Shown piece after piece: positions 45,946 through 58,566 of a stretch of DNA of 64,000 bases; positions within the stretch are counted from its first letter, which is position 1; each line of letters begins with the position of its first letter. The notes under the pieces were generated by a model that searched no databases, was not told the origin of the DNA, and saw only the letters and a list, made by a program, of their open reading frames with translations. Origin of the DNA: Margaritifera margaritifera (Eukaryota > Mollusca > Bivalvia > Unionida > Margaritiferidae); assembly GCA_029931535.1 (NCBI GenBank), contig JAQPZY010000924.1, forward strand, positions 124,001 through 188,000. The letters are read 5' to 3'. Made by a program: the position numbers and the translations under genes.

Positions 45946-46158
45946 ATATATACTCGCGTATAAACTGGGTCCAAATGCAAACAACATAGATCCTGATCTG
46001 CCATCGCATAATGCGCTGGCAAATCAGGGTCTATGTTGCTTGTTCTACTGATTAGTCCTTACAAACTGCATGGGCCTAGATCTACCAGCGCATTATGCGA
46101 CAGCAGATCAGGGTCTATGCAGTTTGCAGTTGGTATCGGCTTGTATTCGAGTATATAT
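45946..46158. mobile_element. MITE-like element with ATATATACTCG ends
   Basis: The left end ATATATACTCGCGTATAAAC and the inverted right end ATATATACTCGAATACAAGC match. Inside are two near-copies of an imperfect hairpin (GATCTGCCATCGCATAATGCGCTGGCAAATC-like at ~45998 and an inverted cousin at ~46080), each followed by AGGGTCTATG. About 210 bp, non-coding. A similar end occurs alone near 26410. Confidence 0.55.
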
Positions 46159-46285
46159 CCCCTATAATAGAGTATGGGATGATAGCATTGGGGAGCAACT
46201 TCGTGAGTTTTGGGGGAAAGAATCACAAAAAATACATGGTGATAATTTAGTTCTCACTTTAGGTTCCAATTTATATTTTAGTATT

Positions 46286-46512
46286 ATGCATGCATAAATA
46301 ACTTGTATTATACATACAGAAATAACTTGTATTATGTATACTTAAATAACTTGTATTATGCATACATAAATAGCTTGTATTATGCATACATAAATGATTT
46401 GTATTATGTATACATAAATAACTTGAATTATGTATATTTAAGTAACTTGTGTTATGTACATGTATACATAAATAACTTGCATTATGTATAGTTAAATAAC
46501 TTGTGTTATGTA
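46286..46512 (+). repeat. 24-bp AT-rich tandem array, first block
   Basis: About nine copies of AACTTGTATTATGTATACATAAAT-like units, the same as in the second block at 46846. Non-coding intron sequence. Confidence 0.93.
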
Positions 46513-46845
46513 TATATCTCTCGGGCGACTTTTTGTGATAACTTTGAAAGTTGCTTATGGGGGATTTGGAAGGGTCATAAATTATTTTAATAAAACTGCC
46601 AAACATAAAAACTTTAAAAGACAGCTCTAATTGTCATAAAAAATATTTTCTTTTAGGTATCAATAAAAAAAACAATTATCATAATTGAACAATACTTTTA
46701 AATGATGTATAGTCACAATTTTAATTTCACAATTTAATCTGTTGTTTTAAAGAAATAATTTCTCCTTACTCAGTGTAATTGTAGATTATATTTAGTCATT
46801 GCAACACTTTGTTGTTGGCGATTTGATGCTTTACATCAATGTTAT

Positions 46846-48246
46846 CTTGTATTATGTATACATAAATAACTTGTATTATGCATACATAAATAACTTCTAC
46901 TATGCATACATAGATAGCTTGTACTATGCATACAAAACTTGTATTATGTATACATTGATAGCTTGTATTATGCATACATATATAACTTGTATTATGCATA
47001 CATAAATAACTTGTATTATACATACTTAGATAGCTTGTATTATACATACATATATAACTTGTATTATGCATACATAAATAACTTGTATTATACATACTTA
47101 GATATAGCTTGTATTATACATACTTAGATAGCTTGTATTATGCATACATATATAACTTGTATTATGTATGCATAAATAACTTGTATTATACATACTTAGA
47201 TAGCTTGTATTATGCATACATATATAACTTGTATTATGCATACATAAATAACTTGTATTATACATACTTAGATAGCTTTATTATGTATACATAAATAACT
47301 TGTATGCTGCATATATAAATAACTTGTATTATGTATGCATCAATAGCTTGTATTGTACATACATAGATAGCTTGTATAATGTATACATAAATAATTTGTA
47401 TTATGCATATCTAAATAACTTACGTATACATAAATAACTTGTATTATACATACATAGATAGCTTGTATTATGTATACGTGAATAACTTGTATTATACATA
47501 CATAGATAGCTTGTATTATGCATACATAAATAACTTATATTATAAATAGATAGTTTGTATTATGCATACATGAATAACCTGTATTATGTATACATAAATA
47601 ACTTGTATTATGCATACATAGATAACTTGTATTATGCATGCATAGATTAATTGTATTATGCATACATAGATAACTTGTATTATGCATACATAAATAACTT
47701 GTATTATGTGTACATAGATAACTTGTATCATGTATACATAATTGGCTTGTATTATGCATACATTAATAACTCATATAATGTATATATAACTTGTATTATA
47801 AATATATAGATAGCTTGTATTATGCATACATAAAAAACTTGTATTATGCATGCATAGATAACTTGTATTATGCATACATAAATAACTTGTTATATGCATA
47901 CATAAATAACTTGTATTATGTATACATAAATAACTTGTTATATGCATACATAAATAACTTGTATTATGTATACATAAATAACTTGTATTATGTATACATA
48001 AATAACTTGTATTATGTATACATAAATAACTTGTTATATGCATACATAAATAACTTGTATTATGTATACATAAATAACTTGTTATATGCATACATAAATA
48101 ACTTGTATTATGTATACATAAATAACTTGTATTATGTATACATAAATAACTTGTATTATGTATACATAAATAACTTGTTATATGCATACATAAATAACTT
48201 GTATTATGTATACATAAATAACTTGTATTATGTATGCATGAAGAAC
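46846..48246 (+). repeat. 24-bp AT-rich tandem array, second block (~58 copies)
   Basis: The unit is 24 bp, a multiple of three, so frames on both strands stay open (repeats of NNLYYAYI on + and of CIHNTSYL on -). These are not genes. Each unit holds the palindrome ATGTATACAT or ATGCATAC. A subset with TGTTATATGCATAC alternates regularly at 47885-48190, a simple higher-order pattern. It ends 28 bp before EXT2 exon 2. Confidence 0.95.
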
Positions 48247-48273
48247 TTGAACAAGACTGCTTTATTTGTACAG

Positions 48274-48480
48274 CTGGAATGATGGCTCTAACCACATACT
48301 GTTCAACATGCTGCCTGGTAGTGTGCCAGACTACTCCACTGTTCTGGAGGTGGATTGTGGGAAGGCAGTCATAGCTGGTGGAGGATTCTCCACCTGGTCA
48401 TACAGACGCACATTTGATGTCTCGCTGCCAGTGTACAACTCTCTTGTGACAGATGTCAAGCTGCCACCAAAATCATACCT
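48274..48480 (+). CDS. EXT2: EXT2, second visible coding exon
   Basis: Acceptor TTTGTACAG (48265-48273), donor GTAAGG (48481). The first base completes the AG|C codon from 29441. The protein reads WNDGSNHILFNMLPG, then AVIAGGGFSTWSYR and VSLPVYNSLVTDVKLPP, the exostosin GT47 segment that in EXT2 follows the VPSID box (NHLLFNMLPGG and AGGGFSTW type). 207 bp, ending with two bases (CT) of the next codon. The acceptor is separated from a 1.4 kb AT-rich tandem array by only 28 bp. Confidence 0.93.
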
Positions 48481-48629
48481 GTAAGGAAAAAAAGTATTCT
48501 TAAATTTGGTGGGTTTGAATACCTCTTAGATTGGAACATTATAGTTTTTATTTTCTGTGGGTCTGTGTGTATGTGGGGATAGCTTTGGTTAGAGATTTAT
48601 AACCCCCAGTGAAAGATATAGGGTATTGT

Positions 48630-50385
48630 TGGACTCATGATACTAATTCAACTCCCATAGTAAACCTATGGAAACAACCATATTACAAATTTAATAACTT
48701 TAAATTTCTGAATGCTCATGATCAAACCTATATTTCTCAGTATAGACCCATCCTTGATGCAAGCTTGTGTGCGAAGAGAACCATATGACCTGCACATTTT
48801 TGTGATCTTCATAAGTTTGAAACATGTATTTTCATTTCCACACTTAAAGAATCAGGTGCTAATTTTAGTAATGAGTGTTCCAAAGTCAAGTCTGTAAAAG
48901 GATAAGCTCTCAAAAGATTCCTTTTACTAAAATTTTACTTTTCATCATCAACCAGTCATGGCCAGCCAAACCCATATATGCTCTTTTTTATCTTCACCTA
49001 TTTCTAGACTGGTTCCATATAATTATTACTGTGAGTCCTATATCCACCCTTGATTTACTTGACAGACCTATGGATAGTAGTAGAATGTTTAAGTAAATGG
49101 AGCACATAGTTCTGCTTGTCAAAGATTACATTAGTGAATAATAAATTTTATTGGAAATCTATTTTATAGCAACATCAGCAATGGTGTATTTGAGTCAACA
49201 TTTGATTTGAGCTTCACTTCAGTAAAATCATAAAAAATTATTAAAATAAATCTGTCTAATCAAGAGTTACCTTGTTTGCTATCACCATTTATCTCTCATC
49301 AATTTAAGATTGAAATATATTATCAGCATTGTCAAAATTTGCAATAAATGAGTAAAAGGTCAATGTGACCATCTATATGTGCATGTATTACTACAGAAAA
49401 GGAGATTTAAATGACAGACATTACTTAAGGCATAAGCCAATTAAAATAAAAATATGAAGTTCCAAAATATTCACTCATTGAAATTGGTGGGATACAAAAT
49501 CATGAGGGTCATCAGCATTAAGTATGGTGGTAGTGATCTAAGTGATCATATGTGAAGCATAATGTTTCAAAACACAACTAGGAAATATCAAACTGGTGAC
49601 CATAATTACTCTATAAAATGGTACATTTATATATTTGATTGCATAGATATTAACTAGTGTGCAAAACACCACACCCAGCATAGTCACATCTACACGTTTC
49701 CCCTCCCCCCATCCCACCCCCAGCCACCGTGGTAGCAACAGTTGTCATATCTGAGAGTGTTTAATCACCCACTGAAAAGCTTTCTTAGGTTGACAAAAGA
49801 TATTCATTTTGCTTATTATTCACAAATAGAACCAGATTTTTGCATCAGATTTTATAGTGACTAAACTGCATATGCACATATGGTACCACTGTAAAGCTGT
49901 TGTTCTCTATAGGACTCATGGTATTAATTCAACTCTCATAGTAAACGCATGGAAACACTGTGATATTACAAATTCAATAACTTTAAATTTCTGAATGCTC
50001 ATGATCAAACCTATATTTTTCAGTATAGACCCATCCTTGATGCAAGCTTTTGTGTAGAGAAGACCATATGACCTGTGGCATTTTTTTTTATCAACATGTG
50101 TTTTCAATTCCACACTTAAAAGAATCTGGTCCTAATTTCATTAATGAGTGTTCCAAATTCAAGTCTGTAAAAGGACTGAAATTCCATCAAAAAAACAGTT
50201 TCTATCTTTTTTTTTCTCAGCTACAAGTAGGATAAGCTCTCAAAAGATTCCTTTTCCTAAAATTTTACTTCTCATTATCAACCAATCCTGGCCAGCCAAA
50301 CCCATATATACTCTATTTTATCTTCACCCATTTTAAGACTGGTTCCCATTCTTCCATATAATTAGTACTGTGAGTCCTGTAGTGT
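48630..50385 (+). repeat. Pair of ~470 bp direct repeats in intron 2
   Basis: 48632-49060 and 49913-50385 share long stretches (AATTCAACTC, GCTCATGATCAAACCTATAT, AGTATAGACCCATCCTTGAT, GATAAGCTCTCAAAAGATTC, GGCCAGCCAAACCCATATAT), offset about 1,281 bp. Non-coding. Confidence 0.8.
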
Positions 50386-50404
50386 ACCATCATCAACCCT
50401 GGGC

Positions 50405-51640
50405 GGGTAGGCAGGCATCTGTTTTGGTTTCTGGATGATAACTTAAGTCCTAGTAAACAGATTTCAATGCAACTTGGTGCCTGTGTTTCTCTTATCCCAA
50501 GGAAGAATACTGCTGATTTTTGGGATCAGCAGCTCCAGGGTTAAAGTCAGTTAAAGTCACTGTTGCTAAAAAGTAAATGTTGCCAATTCATTTCATTTCT
50601 AGATGATAACTTAAGTTCCAGTGAACAGATTTCAGATTTCTTGTTAAAAATAGAATTTGCGCATGCATTTAAGTTTTGGATGATAACTTAAGTTCTAGAT
50701 AATAGAATACAGTGAAATTTAGTACTCATGTTTCTCTAAGCCTTAGATGAAACCCAGTTGATTTGGGGGTCATTGGTACCATTGTCATGGTCTCTTTTGC
50801 TAAAAATAGATTGGCCACTATGTTCTAAATAATGGAATTCAATGAAATTTGTTTCCCTTAGCCCGAGCAAGAACCCTATTGATTTGGGGGTCAATAGCTC
50901 AGGTCAAGGTCACTATCACTACAAATATGTTTGACCATGACATTTCATCTCCAGACAATAACTTCAGCACTACACAATGCATTTTTGTATGAAACTTTGT
51001 ATATGTGTTCCCTTCAGCCTAAGAAAGAACACCTTTTGATTTGGTGATGTGCATCTTCAAGGTCAAGGTTGTTGTTACTAAAATAGATTTGACCCTTGCA
51101 TTTCATTCTGAACAAAAAGTTACTTCAACTGTTTTCAGCAAAAGTTGGTACACGTATTAGAGGGTCTGCACCAGTTGCCGCATGGGACCAGTTACCACAT
51201 GATCATTACATATTCATGACTCTCTGCAATATTTGTTTAACAAGGACAAAACAAAGTTAACACTAAAGGTAAGGAACATTTTATATTGGCAGCTTATGAA
51301 AATTCTGCACTGAACTATGAAAAGAAAACAACCATGCAGTAACTGGTTCCTTGCTGCAAGTGGTGCAGACCCTCTAGAATCCTTTTACCTAAAAATAGCC
51401 CTATTGATTTGGACATTGGTAGATTGAAATACAATCTCAGTGTTCACCTTAGCATTTCATTTCTAGACAATAACTGACCTTCTTTTTAACAAGTTTCAAG
51501 GAAATTTGGTATATATGCCTCCCTCTGCCCCAAAAAGAGCCCAGTGGATTTCAGAGTTGGTAGCTTGAAGGTCAGTGTCATTTTTACTAAACACTTGATT
51601 TGATTTCTTTTCAGGACAAGGACCGTATATGTGTTACCCT
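50405..51640 (+). repeat. Degenerate ~140-150 bp intronic tandem repeat
   Basis: Roughly seven or eight decayed units share GATGATAACTTAAGT, CAATGAAATTTGGT, TGTTTCTCT...CC, GAACCC.(G/A)TTGATTTGGG, GTCAAGGTCA and CTAAAA.TAGATTTGA. A MITE is inserted in one of them at 51160. Confidence 0.7.
51160..51374. mobile_element. MITE, GAGGGTCTGCACC family, copy 1
   Basis: 215 bp with ~38-bp terminal inverted repeats (left GAGGGTCTGCACCAGTTGCC; right, inverted, GAGGGTCTGCACCACTTGCA), flanked by TA on both sides (51158-51159, 51375-51376). TA duplication and small size suit a Tc1/mariner-derived MITE. A second copy is at 59038. Confidence 0.8.
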
Positions 51641-52000
51641 TATGTTGGCAGGGTGTCATGTACCATTGAAAGTACTGTTGGTTTGGGGGCTTTTTATTAG
51701 CACTTTTAATTCAGTAACCTCTTAACTAAGTCACTCCATATTTGAAATATTACATGATTGCATACTTCTCTTTCTCTGCATACAAACTGTTGTTGTGACC
51801 CCAGATGGTGCTATGAGTTAAGTTTTTAGTTCAAGTAATTTTTAATAACCTGTAACCCATTTTTGATGGAGTTATATTCTCAGGACTGCTCCATCTAGAA
51901 CAATTTTGGTTTGCATCAACATGAGGTACTTTGCAGTACTAAAACCATGTACAGTCTGCTTTTAATGGAACAGTCACTGATGATTTGTTTTATTTTTAAG
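51641..52000. other. Intron sequence before EXT2 exon 3
   Basis: No feature seen apart from the branch and pyrimidine tract TTTGTTTTATTTTTAAG leading into the exon. Confidence 0.5.
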
Positions 52001-52217
52001 GGACAGTCGTCCTTGGCTGCTGGTGTCAGCACAGATTGACCTACACCAGGAGTACAGAGCTGTCTTGACAGAGATGGAAAGTTATTTAAGGACTGATTTT
52101 CTGTTACTAGACAAGTGTGAGGATGAGGAGGAAGATGAGGACATGATGCAAAGAGCCTTGAATTTCTCTAGGAGATGCCAGGGAACCGTCAAGTATGATT
52201 ATCCACATGTACTCCAG
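52001..52217 (+). CDS. EXT2: EXT2, third visible coding exon
   Basis: Acceptor TTATTTTTAAG (ends 52000), donor GTTAGT (52218). 217 bp; its first base completes the codon begun at 48480. The protein reads DSRPWLLVSAQIDLHQEYR, FLLLDKCEDEEEDEDMM and CQGTVKYDYPHVLQ. It corresponds to the EXT2 stretch around LLSSQVGLHPEYR, VLDKC and VFDYPQVLQ. An acidic loop (EDEEEDED) replaces the vertebrate sequence. Ends in phase 0. The frame continues into the intron for a few codons, which is not coding. Confidence 0.9.
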
Positions 52218-53163
52218 GTTAGTTTTCTTCCTATTACTGAGGTACTTCAGGCTTAATGAGAGTTCAAATTAAGAAAAACAATCATTCTAAGTATATTCGC
52301 ATTGAGTTTGGTAGCTAGTTCTCTTTGCTCTAATCCCTGTCAGAAAACATTAAAAAAAACATGGAGTGTAGAAAGAATACTCAAAGTGGGAAAGAAGTTA
52401 ATGACAAATTCACCCAATCAAGGGAAATAAATTTATCCATCAAATCAGCTAAGAGCAATAAAGGACGGAAAACCGCTTAATTAGAAATGTTGACTTCATA
52501 ACCAAGAAAGACTCTTAAAGGTGTTAATTCCAGTTGATTATCTTAATAGTAGTCGGGTAACAATAAACATTTTTTTATAGAAAAACTGTCATAGTTTCTT
52601 CCAAGACCCAATAAAGTGATTTGGGGGAGAAACTATTCCAATTCAGTTGGAGTTTGGGAATATACCTTAAAAATCAAGTCCAGGGTACTGGGGGACCATA
52701 TGGTACTTTAAGTAGACTGGTTCATGAATGCTTGTATGTCCCACACTGTGATATCAATAGGGGGCACATTTACCTTTTTTAAACTTTTCGTCGGACAGAA
52801 ACTTTCGTAGCGTTATTAAGCAAAACCCACTCGAGGTAGGTAAATAAAATTTGGTAGGTTTGTTTGTATTTGTATATAAAAAAACCAGATTTGATTTTTA
52901 GGCCAATTTAGTAATTTTTCAGTTTTGTTTTATTCATATTTTGTAAGTTTTTGGACTTGACTTTTTTAACAAAGACCTTGATTGCACGATTAAACAAAAA
53001 CTACTTGAGGTAGATAAATTAAATTTAGTATGCATGTTTAGATGACCTCATAAAATGTTAATGCCGATATAGCAATTTTTATTTCTTCCTAATTTTTAAT
53101 TGTTTTTACTTGGTCTGTGATGGGGGCATATGTGTTTTACAAACATATTCTAGTTTTCTTCAG
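52218..53163. other. EXT2 intron 3
   Basis: AT-rich intron. Two weakly related ~110 bp pieces (near 52790-52870 and 52985-53060, both with GAGGTAG.TAAAT.AAATTTAGTA) are the only structure seen. Confidence 0.5.
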
Positions 53164-53303
53164 GATGCCACATTTTGCCTGGTGCTTCGTGGAGCCAGAC
53201 TGGGACAGACAGCCCTGAGTGATGCCTTGATGACAGGCTGTGTCCCAGTTGTTGTTGCTGATGGATATGTTCTGCCTTTCTCCGAGGTTCTGGATTGGAA
53301 AAT
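53164..53303 (+). CDS. EXT2: EXT2, fourth visible coding exon
   Basis: Acceptor TTTTCTTCAG (ends 53163), donor GTAAGA (53304). 140 bp in phase 0, leaving two bases (AT). The protein [42 protein letters not shown] is the most conserved exostosin motif block (CLVLRG, GC-x-[11 protein letters not shown]), which forms part of the GT47 sugar-nucleotide fold. The following EXT2 parts, including the C-terminal GT64 domain, do not appear before 64,000, so the gene runs off the window. Confidence 0.95.
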
Positions 53304-56300
53304 GTAAGATCATTTCAATCACTGCACTCTTTTTAAGAATGCAACCTTTATCTTCAGTTCTTAGGACTGGAAAAAAGTTTAACTTGACCAGAATTGAGCC
53401 TGTCATAGAATTTTATTACAAATCTGAATTTTTGTACATAACCAATATCTCTATGAAATTTGGAAAGCATACAAGACTAGTGGTCCAAAAGTGAGTCACA
53501 GTTCTTCATTTTCAGTATTTTTATATTTTTGTCCATTTTTCTATGCATCCATCATCCAAACTTTTGTTCCTGAGGCAAAACTCAAAATATTTTGAGATAT
53601 CTCAATTTAATTTGATAAATATATTAAACTATTGGTGTAGATGTGTCTTTTGCAATTAACAATTCTTCAGTGGAAATATTTTTTTCACTTGGAAGGATCC
53701 TTCCAAGCCATTGGCATTCTGTCTACTCTTCTCTGCTAAGAATCGTTTGTGTTTCTAATAATAGGCGCTTTTGTATATTTAGTTCTACTGGCCTTTTTGA
53801 CTTGAAAATGTTAGTCAGGCTATGTAAAGGGACAAACTCACATCTCATCATAAGAGTAAATAATTTGACTCAAGGTAGTTATCTCCCTTGCCATAATTTA
53901 ATAGTTTTTGTGCAGTACTTGAAATGCTTATAAAAGATAATTGCTCTCATCTTTTCTCTAAAATATTTTATGATTTTTTTATCAATTCTCTGTTGAGAGA
54001 TAAAAAGAAGAAAAGACAAAGCAATTCAGATTACATATTTTTAGGGGGATGTTGGTATTTGCTTATGATTATAAAAAAGAAACATGATTATAAATATCTC
54101 ATAGTTTCCATTATTTTAATGTTTTTATCTATTTGTCCATCCTTTCATCCATTATCCTATTATCCAGTTTCAGTTTCTGGAGCAAATTTCCTAAACCATT
54201 TAAGATGTTTCTATAAACTTGCGCACATATGAAACTAATGGTCTAAATGTGCCTTTTTCTATGTACACTTTTGTTTCTGAAGCAAAACTCATGATATCTA
54301 GCACTTCTCTGTATACTTTGTAAATACAAACATTCTTTTTATGAAATCTTTGACGTATCCTTTTGTCTCCTAACAGTATTTTTGGCAGAATGGTAAATAT
54401 AGATGACTCCATCTTGTTGTTTTTTGACTCACTGGGCTTTAAGGCCAAGAGAACAAATGGTATGGTCTGTCATGTGTCACACATTAATAGTTGTTATTTA
54501 CAACTTGTAAAAAAGCACATGGCCAATTTGCACATGATTTTTCAGGAGTTTGCCTACCATTATAATATTAACAAAAGTAATATGATTTTGACGACCATGT
54601 TATGACCTTAAAATAGCATTTAGCATTTTTTTAAGCTTATGATACTTAGCTGTTATAGTACGTAATTAGGTACGGGAAAGCAACTCTTATATCGCTTCCA
54701 TCCAATTTCTATTCAACAGTGATAAAATAATTTTGGTATCAGTGTATCTTTTGAGTAAAAAATATACCATGGAAATAATTTCAGACTCTGTTTAACAAAT
54801 TTGTAGACATTTCGTCATTAGAAGATATACCAACAGGATATTTCTTTCATTTAAAAGTTCATTTCATTATCTAATGTCACCCATACACTAGATAGACCCA
54901 CATTGCAAAATAGCAATTCAGGTGGAACAGGTGTGCTTACTACAGACAAGGTTGAAAACTACATTTTAAATATATTATACATCATCTGGTTCTTTGAAAT
55001 AAATATACATTGTCAGTCTTTGCTGATTACTGTACAAGTGGAAAGTGAAACTGAAGATATTAATATAAAACAAGCTGTGTTGTATTGGACTGAATTTACT
55101 TGTGAACCATGCAAACCATGCAACTGGTCTTCTTTATTTTAATAAGTAACAGTCTTTTCAGCAACCCAAGTTTTTCCTACTTTGTCCTACTTTTTTGTCA
55201 GACTCCCTATTTGTCCCTACTTTTTCCAAAATAGCATAACTATCATTGCTGTTTTTGTTCAATTTTATATTGAAAATTGATTATACACTGTATGAATGGC
55301 CATAGCAAAGCAAATGCAGAATGGTCTCAGTGTTTTGGAGCTGGTATTTAAGGGGAGGGAGAGATAACCTGGACTAAAAAGAGTAAGATCATGCTTTTAT
55401 TCAAGTTTATGAAGGTAAGTTAAGTGAAAGTTTTATTTTCCAGTAATTGACATAAATTTCATTCTAATTTTTAAAATTAAAATATACTTTTTTTGCCCCA
55501 CTTATCCCCTGCTTTTGTTTTAAAAAGTAGCCCTCGTTTATCCATATTTTTCACCAAGGGTTATTGGAAAGACTGAAGTAAGGATCCTTAAGCATTTACC
55601 TTCAACTTTTCAGAAAATATACTCCATTCAGACTGATCCCCTTCATTTTTTTCAAACAGAAGGTTTTTCTCATACCTTTCTATGCATGCTTGCAACCAAC
55701 TGACCCCTCATCTGAATGTTGTGTGTGTTGTGTCATGTGTTTTGATACACTTCCCTTTATCTGAATGTTTGTGTGTTGTGTTATGTGTTATGATACACTT
55801 CCCATGAATCTACTTCTACCCATTCCACTGTTGCACATAAGATCCAACATCAAAGTTATATTGCAGAGCAACATCAATATCACATGGAAAACAGACGTTT
55901 ATCAGGATAATCATGAAAGGAACTTAATTTAGCATTCCTAAAGCTGTTCTTCGTTTCATCATAATTTTGGTGTGGGAGTTTTTTCTTCCCAAAGGCTTAA
56001 AGACTAAAATTTGGAAAAATCGTGATATTTCGAGAAAATCTTTTACTTGTAAGCAAAAATATTAGATTAAGGTTGTAAACTGTTGTTTAAAAATGTGGGC
56101 AATCAGAGCATCCATGTTCCGAAGGTGTTGTTTTGCAAGTACAAAACTTATTTGCACTTTTCATATTTGTTTTGCTGAATGTGCAAATATTCAGGGATAA
56201 AAAAACATGAAGTCACAAAAAAAGGTTTTATTTTGAATTTCTTATCATTCTTATAACTATCTACAAATAAAGAAAAGTAAACAGGCAAAAATAAATAATA

Positions 56301-57350
56301 AAATATATTAAGAATCAGTTAATTAAGAAAGGAAATGACAAAATTTACTGTTAAGTAGAATTGCTTATTTGCCATCTGATGAAATAGAGCAAAACAAAAA
56401 TTGAAGGACATTGAACTAACTTTAAAAAATATCGTAAAGGAATGTTTTTCTTATAAATGTGAACAAATTATAATTACAAAGATCAACCACTGACCATCAG
56501 TGATGACAGCTCCACATAAAACTTTATAATACAGTACATCATTCTAAACAGTGTTACTGATACAGTTGTCCACTGTAAGTCATGTTATTGTCACATGCTC
56601 TATAACTGACTGAAGGCCTATTATGACAGGAAGTTGATTCATCCCATGAGTAGTTAGCAAGGATTTTTTTATACGGACTTACTGATTGGAAAAAAAGAAT
56701 TGGTCAAGTGGGGTTATTTTAATGGCATGTATCTTTGTTTCAATTCACAACTATTAATGATAGGATAGAAAAACCTAGAAATGATTTTTTCAAATGATGC
56801 TGATCTGCCTTCAAGTATTGCTGCCATTACAAAAAATATAAATAAAATTTAAACAACTTTATCTCAAAAAACTGTTCAACAGATTTGACCAGTTGTCTGG
56901 TGTTCCATCAAATATGGATGAGGATTCAAAAATTAGAAAAACCTTGACACAGAAGTTTTTCATAACTTATGCAATGAACAGCATTGGAAGAAATTTCTTC
57001 AGAAAGTATCCTACTGACCCAGATTTCTTGTCCAACAGCTCCTGTATTTGACTGTTAGGCAGATGTCAGTCATATTCTAAAACTTTAGCTAGGTGATCTC
57101 CTCCTAAAGCATTGTTTTGGGGACTTTCTTTAGCTTGGTTATCTCCTCATAAACTGATGGGTGGAAATTCACCAAACTTGGCACACAGGTTGCCCATGTG
57201 GTGACCATCTGCACAAGAGGTTTGATTCTTGGGCCTTTCTCTTGGGGTCCCCAGGAGGAGGTCAGAGGTTAAATATACAAAAATTGCAACAAAAATGTTA
57301 ATTATTTTGTCCAAAGTGTACATGCATTTGTATGGGGAGACCACATTATA
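53304..57350. other. EXT2 intron 4 (part), no gene seen
   Basis: AT-rich sequence. Degenerate direct repeats lie at about 53440-53600 and 54220-54370 (both with TTTTTGTTTCTGA.GCAAAACTCA). A ~57 bp tandem pair is at about 55705-55805 (CTGAATGTT...GTGTTGTGT...GATACACTTCCC). No further EXT2 exon was recognised. Confidence 0.5.
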
Positions 57351-57354
57351 AATA

Positions 57355-58566
57355 GTCAAACCTGTCCTACCACCGTCACCTTTACTCAGTGGTCACCTGT
57401 TCACAATGGCCTTTCTAATTTCTCCCTGACAAATTTCCTATATAAATGTCCTATATGTAACGGTCACCTGCCTTCTGCAGTCAGCAGTCAGGTGTTTCCT
57501 AACCAAACAGTGGTTTCTCCCTGCCTTAAGCAGTCACTGACGCATATATGCAGTGACCACTCAGTCTATGCAAACTATATTTTTGCTTCATGAAGAAGGC
57601 ATTATTTAGGTCAAGGAATATCATGTGAATTGGTATGCAAACATTTCTTATCTCAATTGTATTCCAGTTACGCTGAGAGTGTAAGTCAAATGTGTCAATA
57701 TGTCAAATTCAAAAATGAGGCATTTTGTATCTTTGGTGTAGAGGGTTGAAGCAATTCGTTTGCTGGATGGTGGGCAAAGTAGTTGTGTTATCACAACAGA
57801 AATGGAAGTCGCCTCTTGTGCTAGTGTGACAGATATAGTTCGATATCTTCATCTATTTGCATGTGAATTAAAGCTATCTCTGATGAAAACAGGTCGCATT
57901 TGAGAATAGATATGAATTACATCCCTTTTCATTATGGTCAGGGGTCATTCAATATTTAAAACTTGTCTGGTAAGGGTAGACAAAGTTTTGGTTCATGGGT
58001 CACAAAGAATAGCCATAAACAACTTCTTTTGAATTTCTATTCATCACAGGCTTCTCACATAAGTCAACTGCCTGTTGATCTTGGTGAGTTGAGCAACTGG
58101 CTAATCCAGATATTATTTTTAAACCATGAACAGCTGTTTCCAAGCGAAAATTGTACAAGCTGGCAGACAAAAGTGTCAGTCATCTGTTAGTCATATGTAA
58201 GCTGTCAATCAGTAGTGACATTATTGTTTTGTCATGGTCCACAAAACAAACTAAGATCGGTGATTATTTTAAGTCAGTGATGATTTAATTTATAGGATGG
58301 ATTAAAGTGAGAAGGTTATAGTAATCTTGTGTGGAACATATATCTGGGAGAGAACAATACATAATATATTTTATGATTTTGTTGAATAGTGCACTTGAAA
58401 CAATCTTGATAAAATAATAATAATAATAATAACAATAAGGATTGTTGGTGCATGGTATTTGTTTTAAAAAAACAATTTTGACAGGTGAACCTGTGTATAG
58501 AGGTCACCTGTGTACAAAGGACAGTTTTACTTTATCCCAAGGGTGGCCGTTGTTGACAGGTTTGAC
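57355..58566. mobile_element. DNA-transposon-like element with GTCAAACCTGTC ends
   Basis: The left end GTCAAACCTGTCCTACCACC and the inverted right end GTCAAACCTGTCAACAACGG share their first 12 bases. TA flanks both sides (57353-57354 and 58567-58568). GGTCACCTGT motifs recur inside near both ends. The 1.2 kb interior has no recognisable transposase; an (AAT)n stretch lies at about 58410. Tc1/mariner-like by TA duplication only. Confidence 0.55.

Noticed and set aside
46271..48295. Long repeat proteins (MHNTSYLC- and NNLYYAYI-type) on both strands
   Set aside because: They arise from a 24-bp AT-rich tandem array in an intron; both strands and several frames are open because the unit is a multiple of three.
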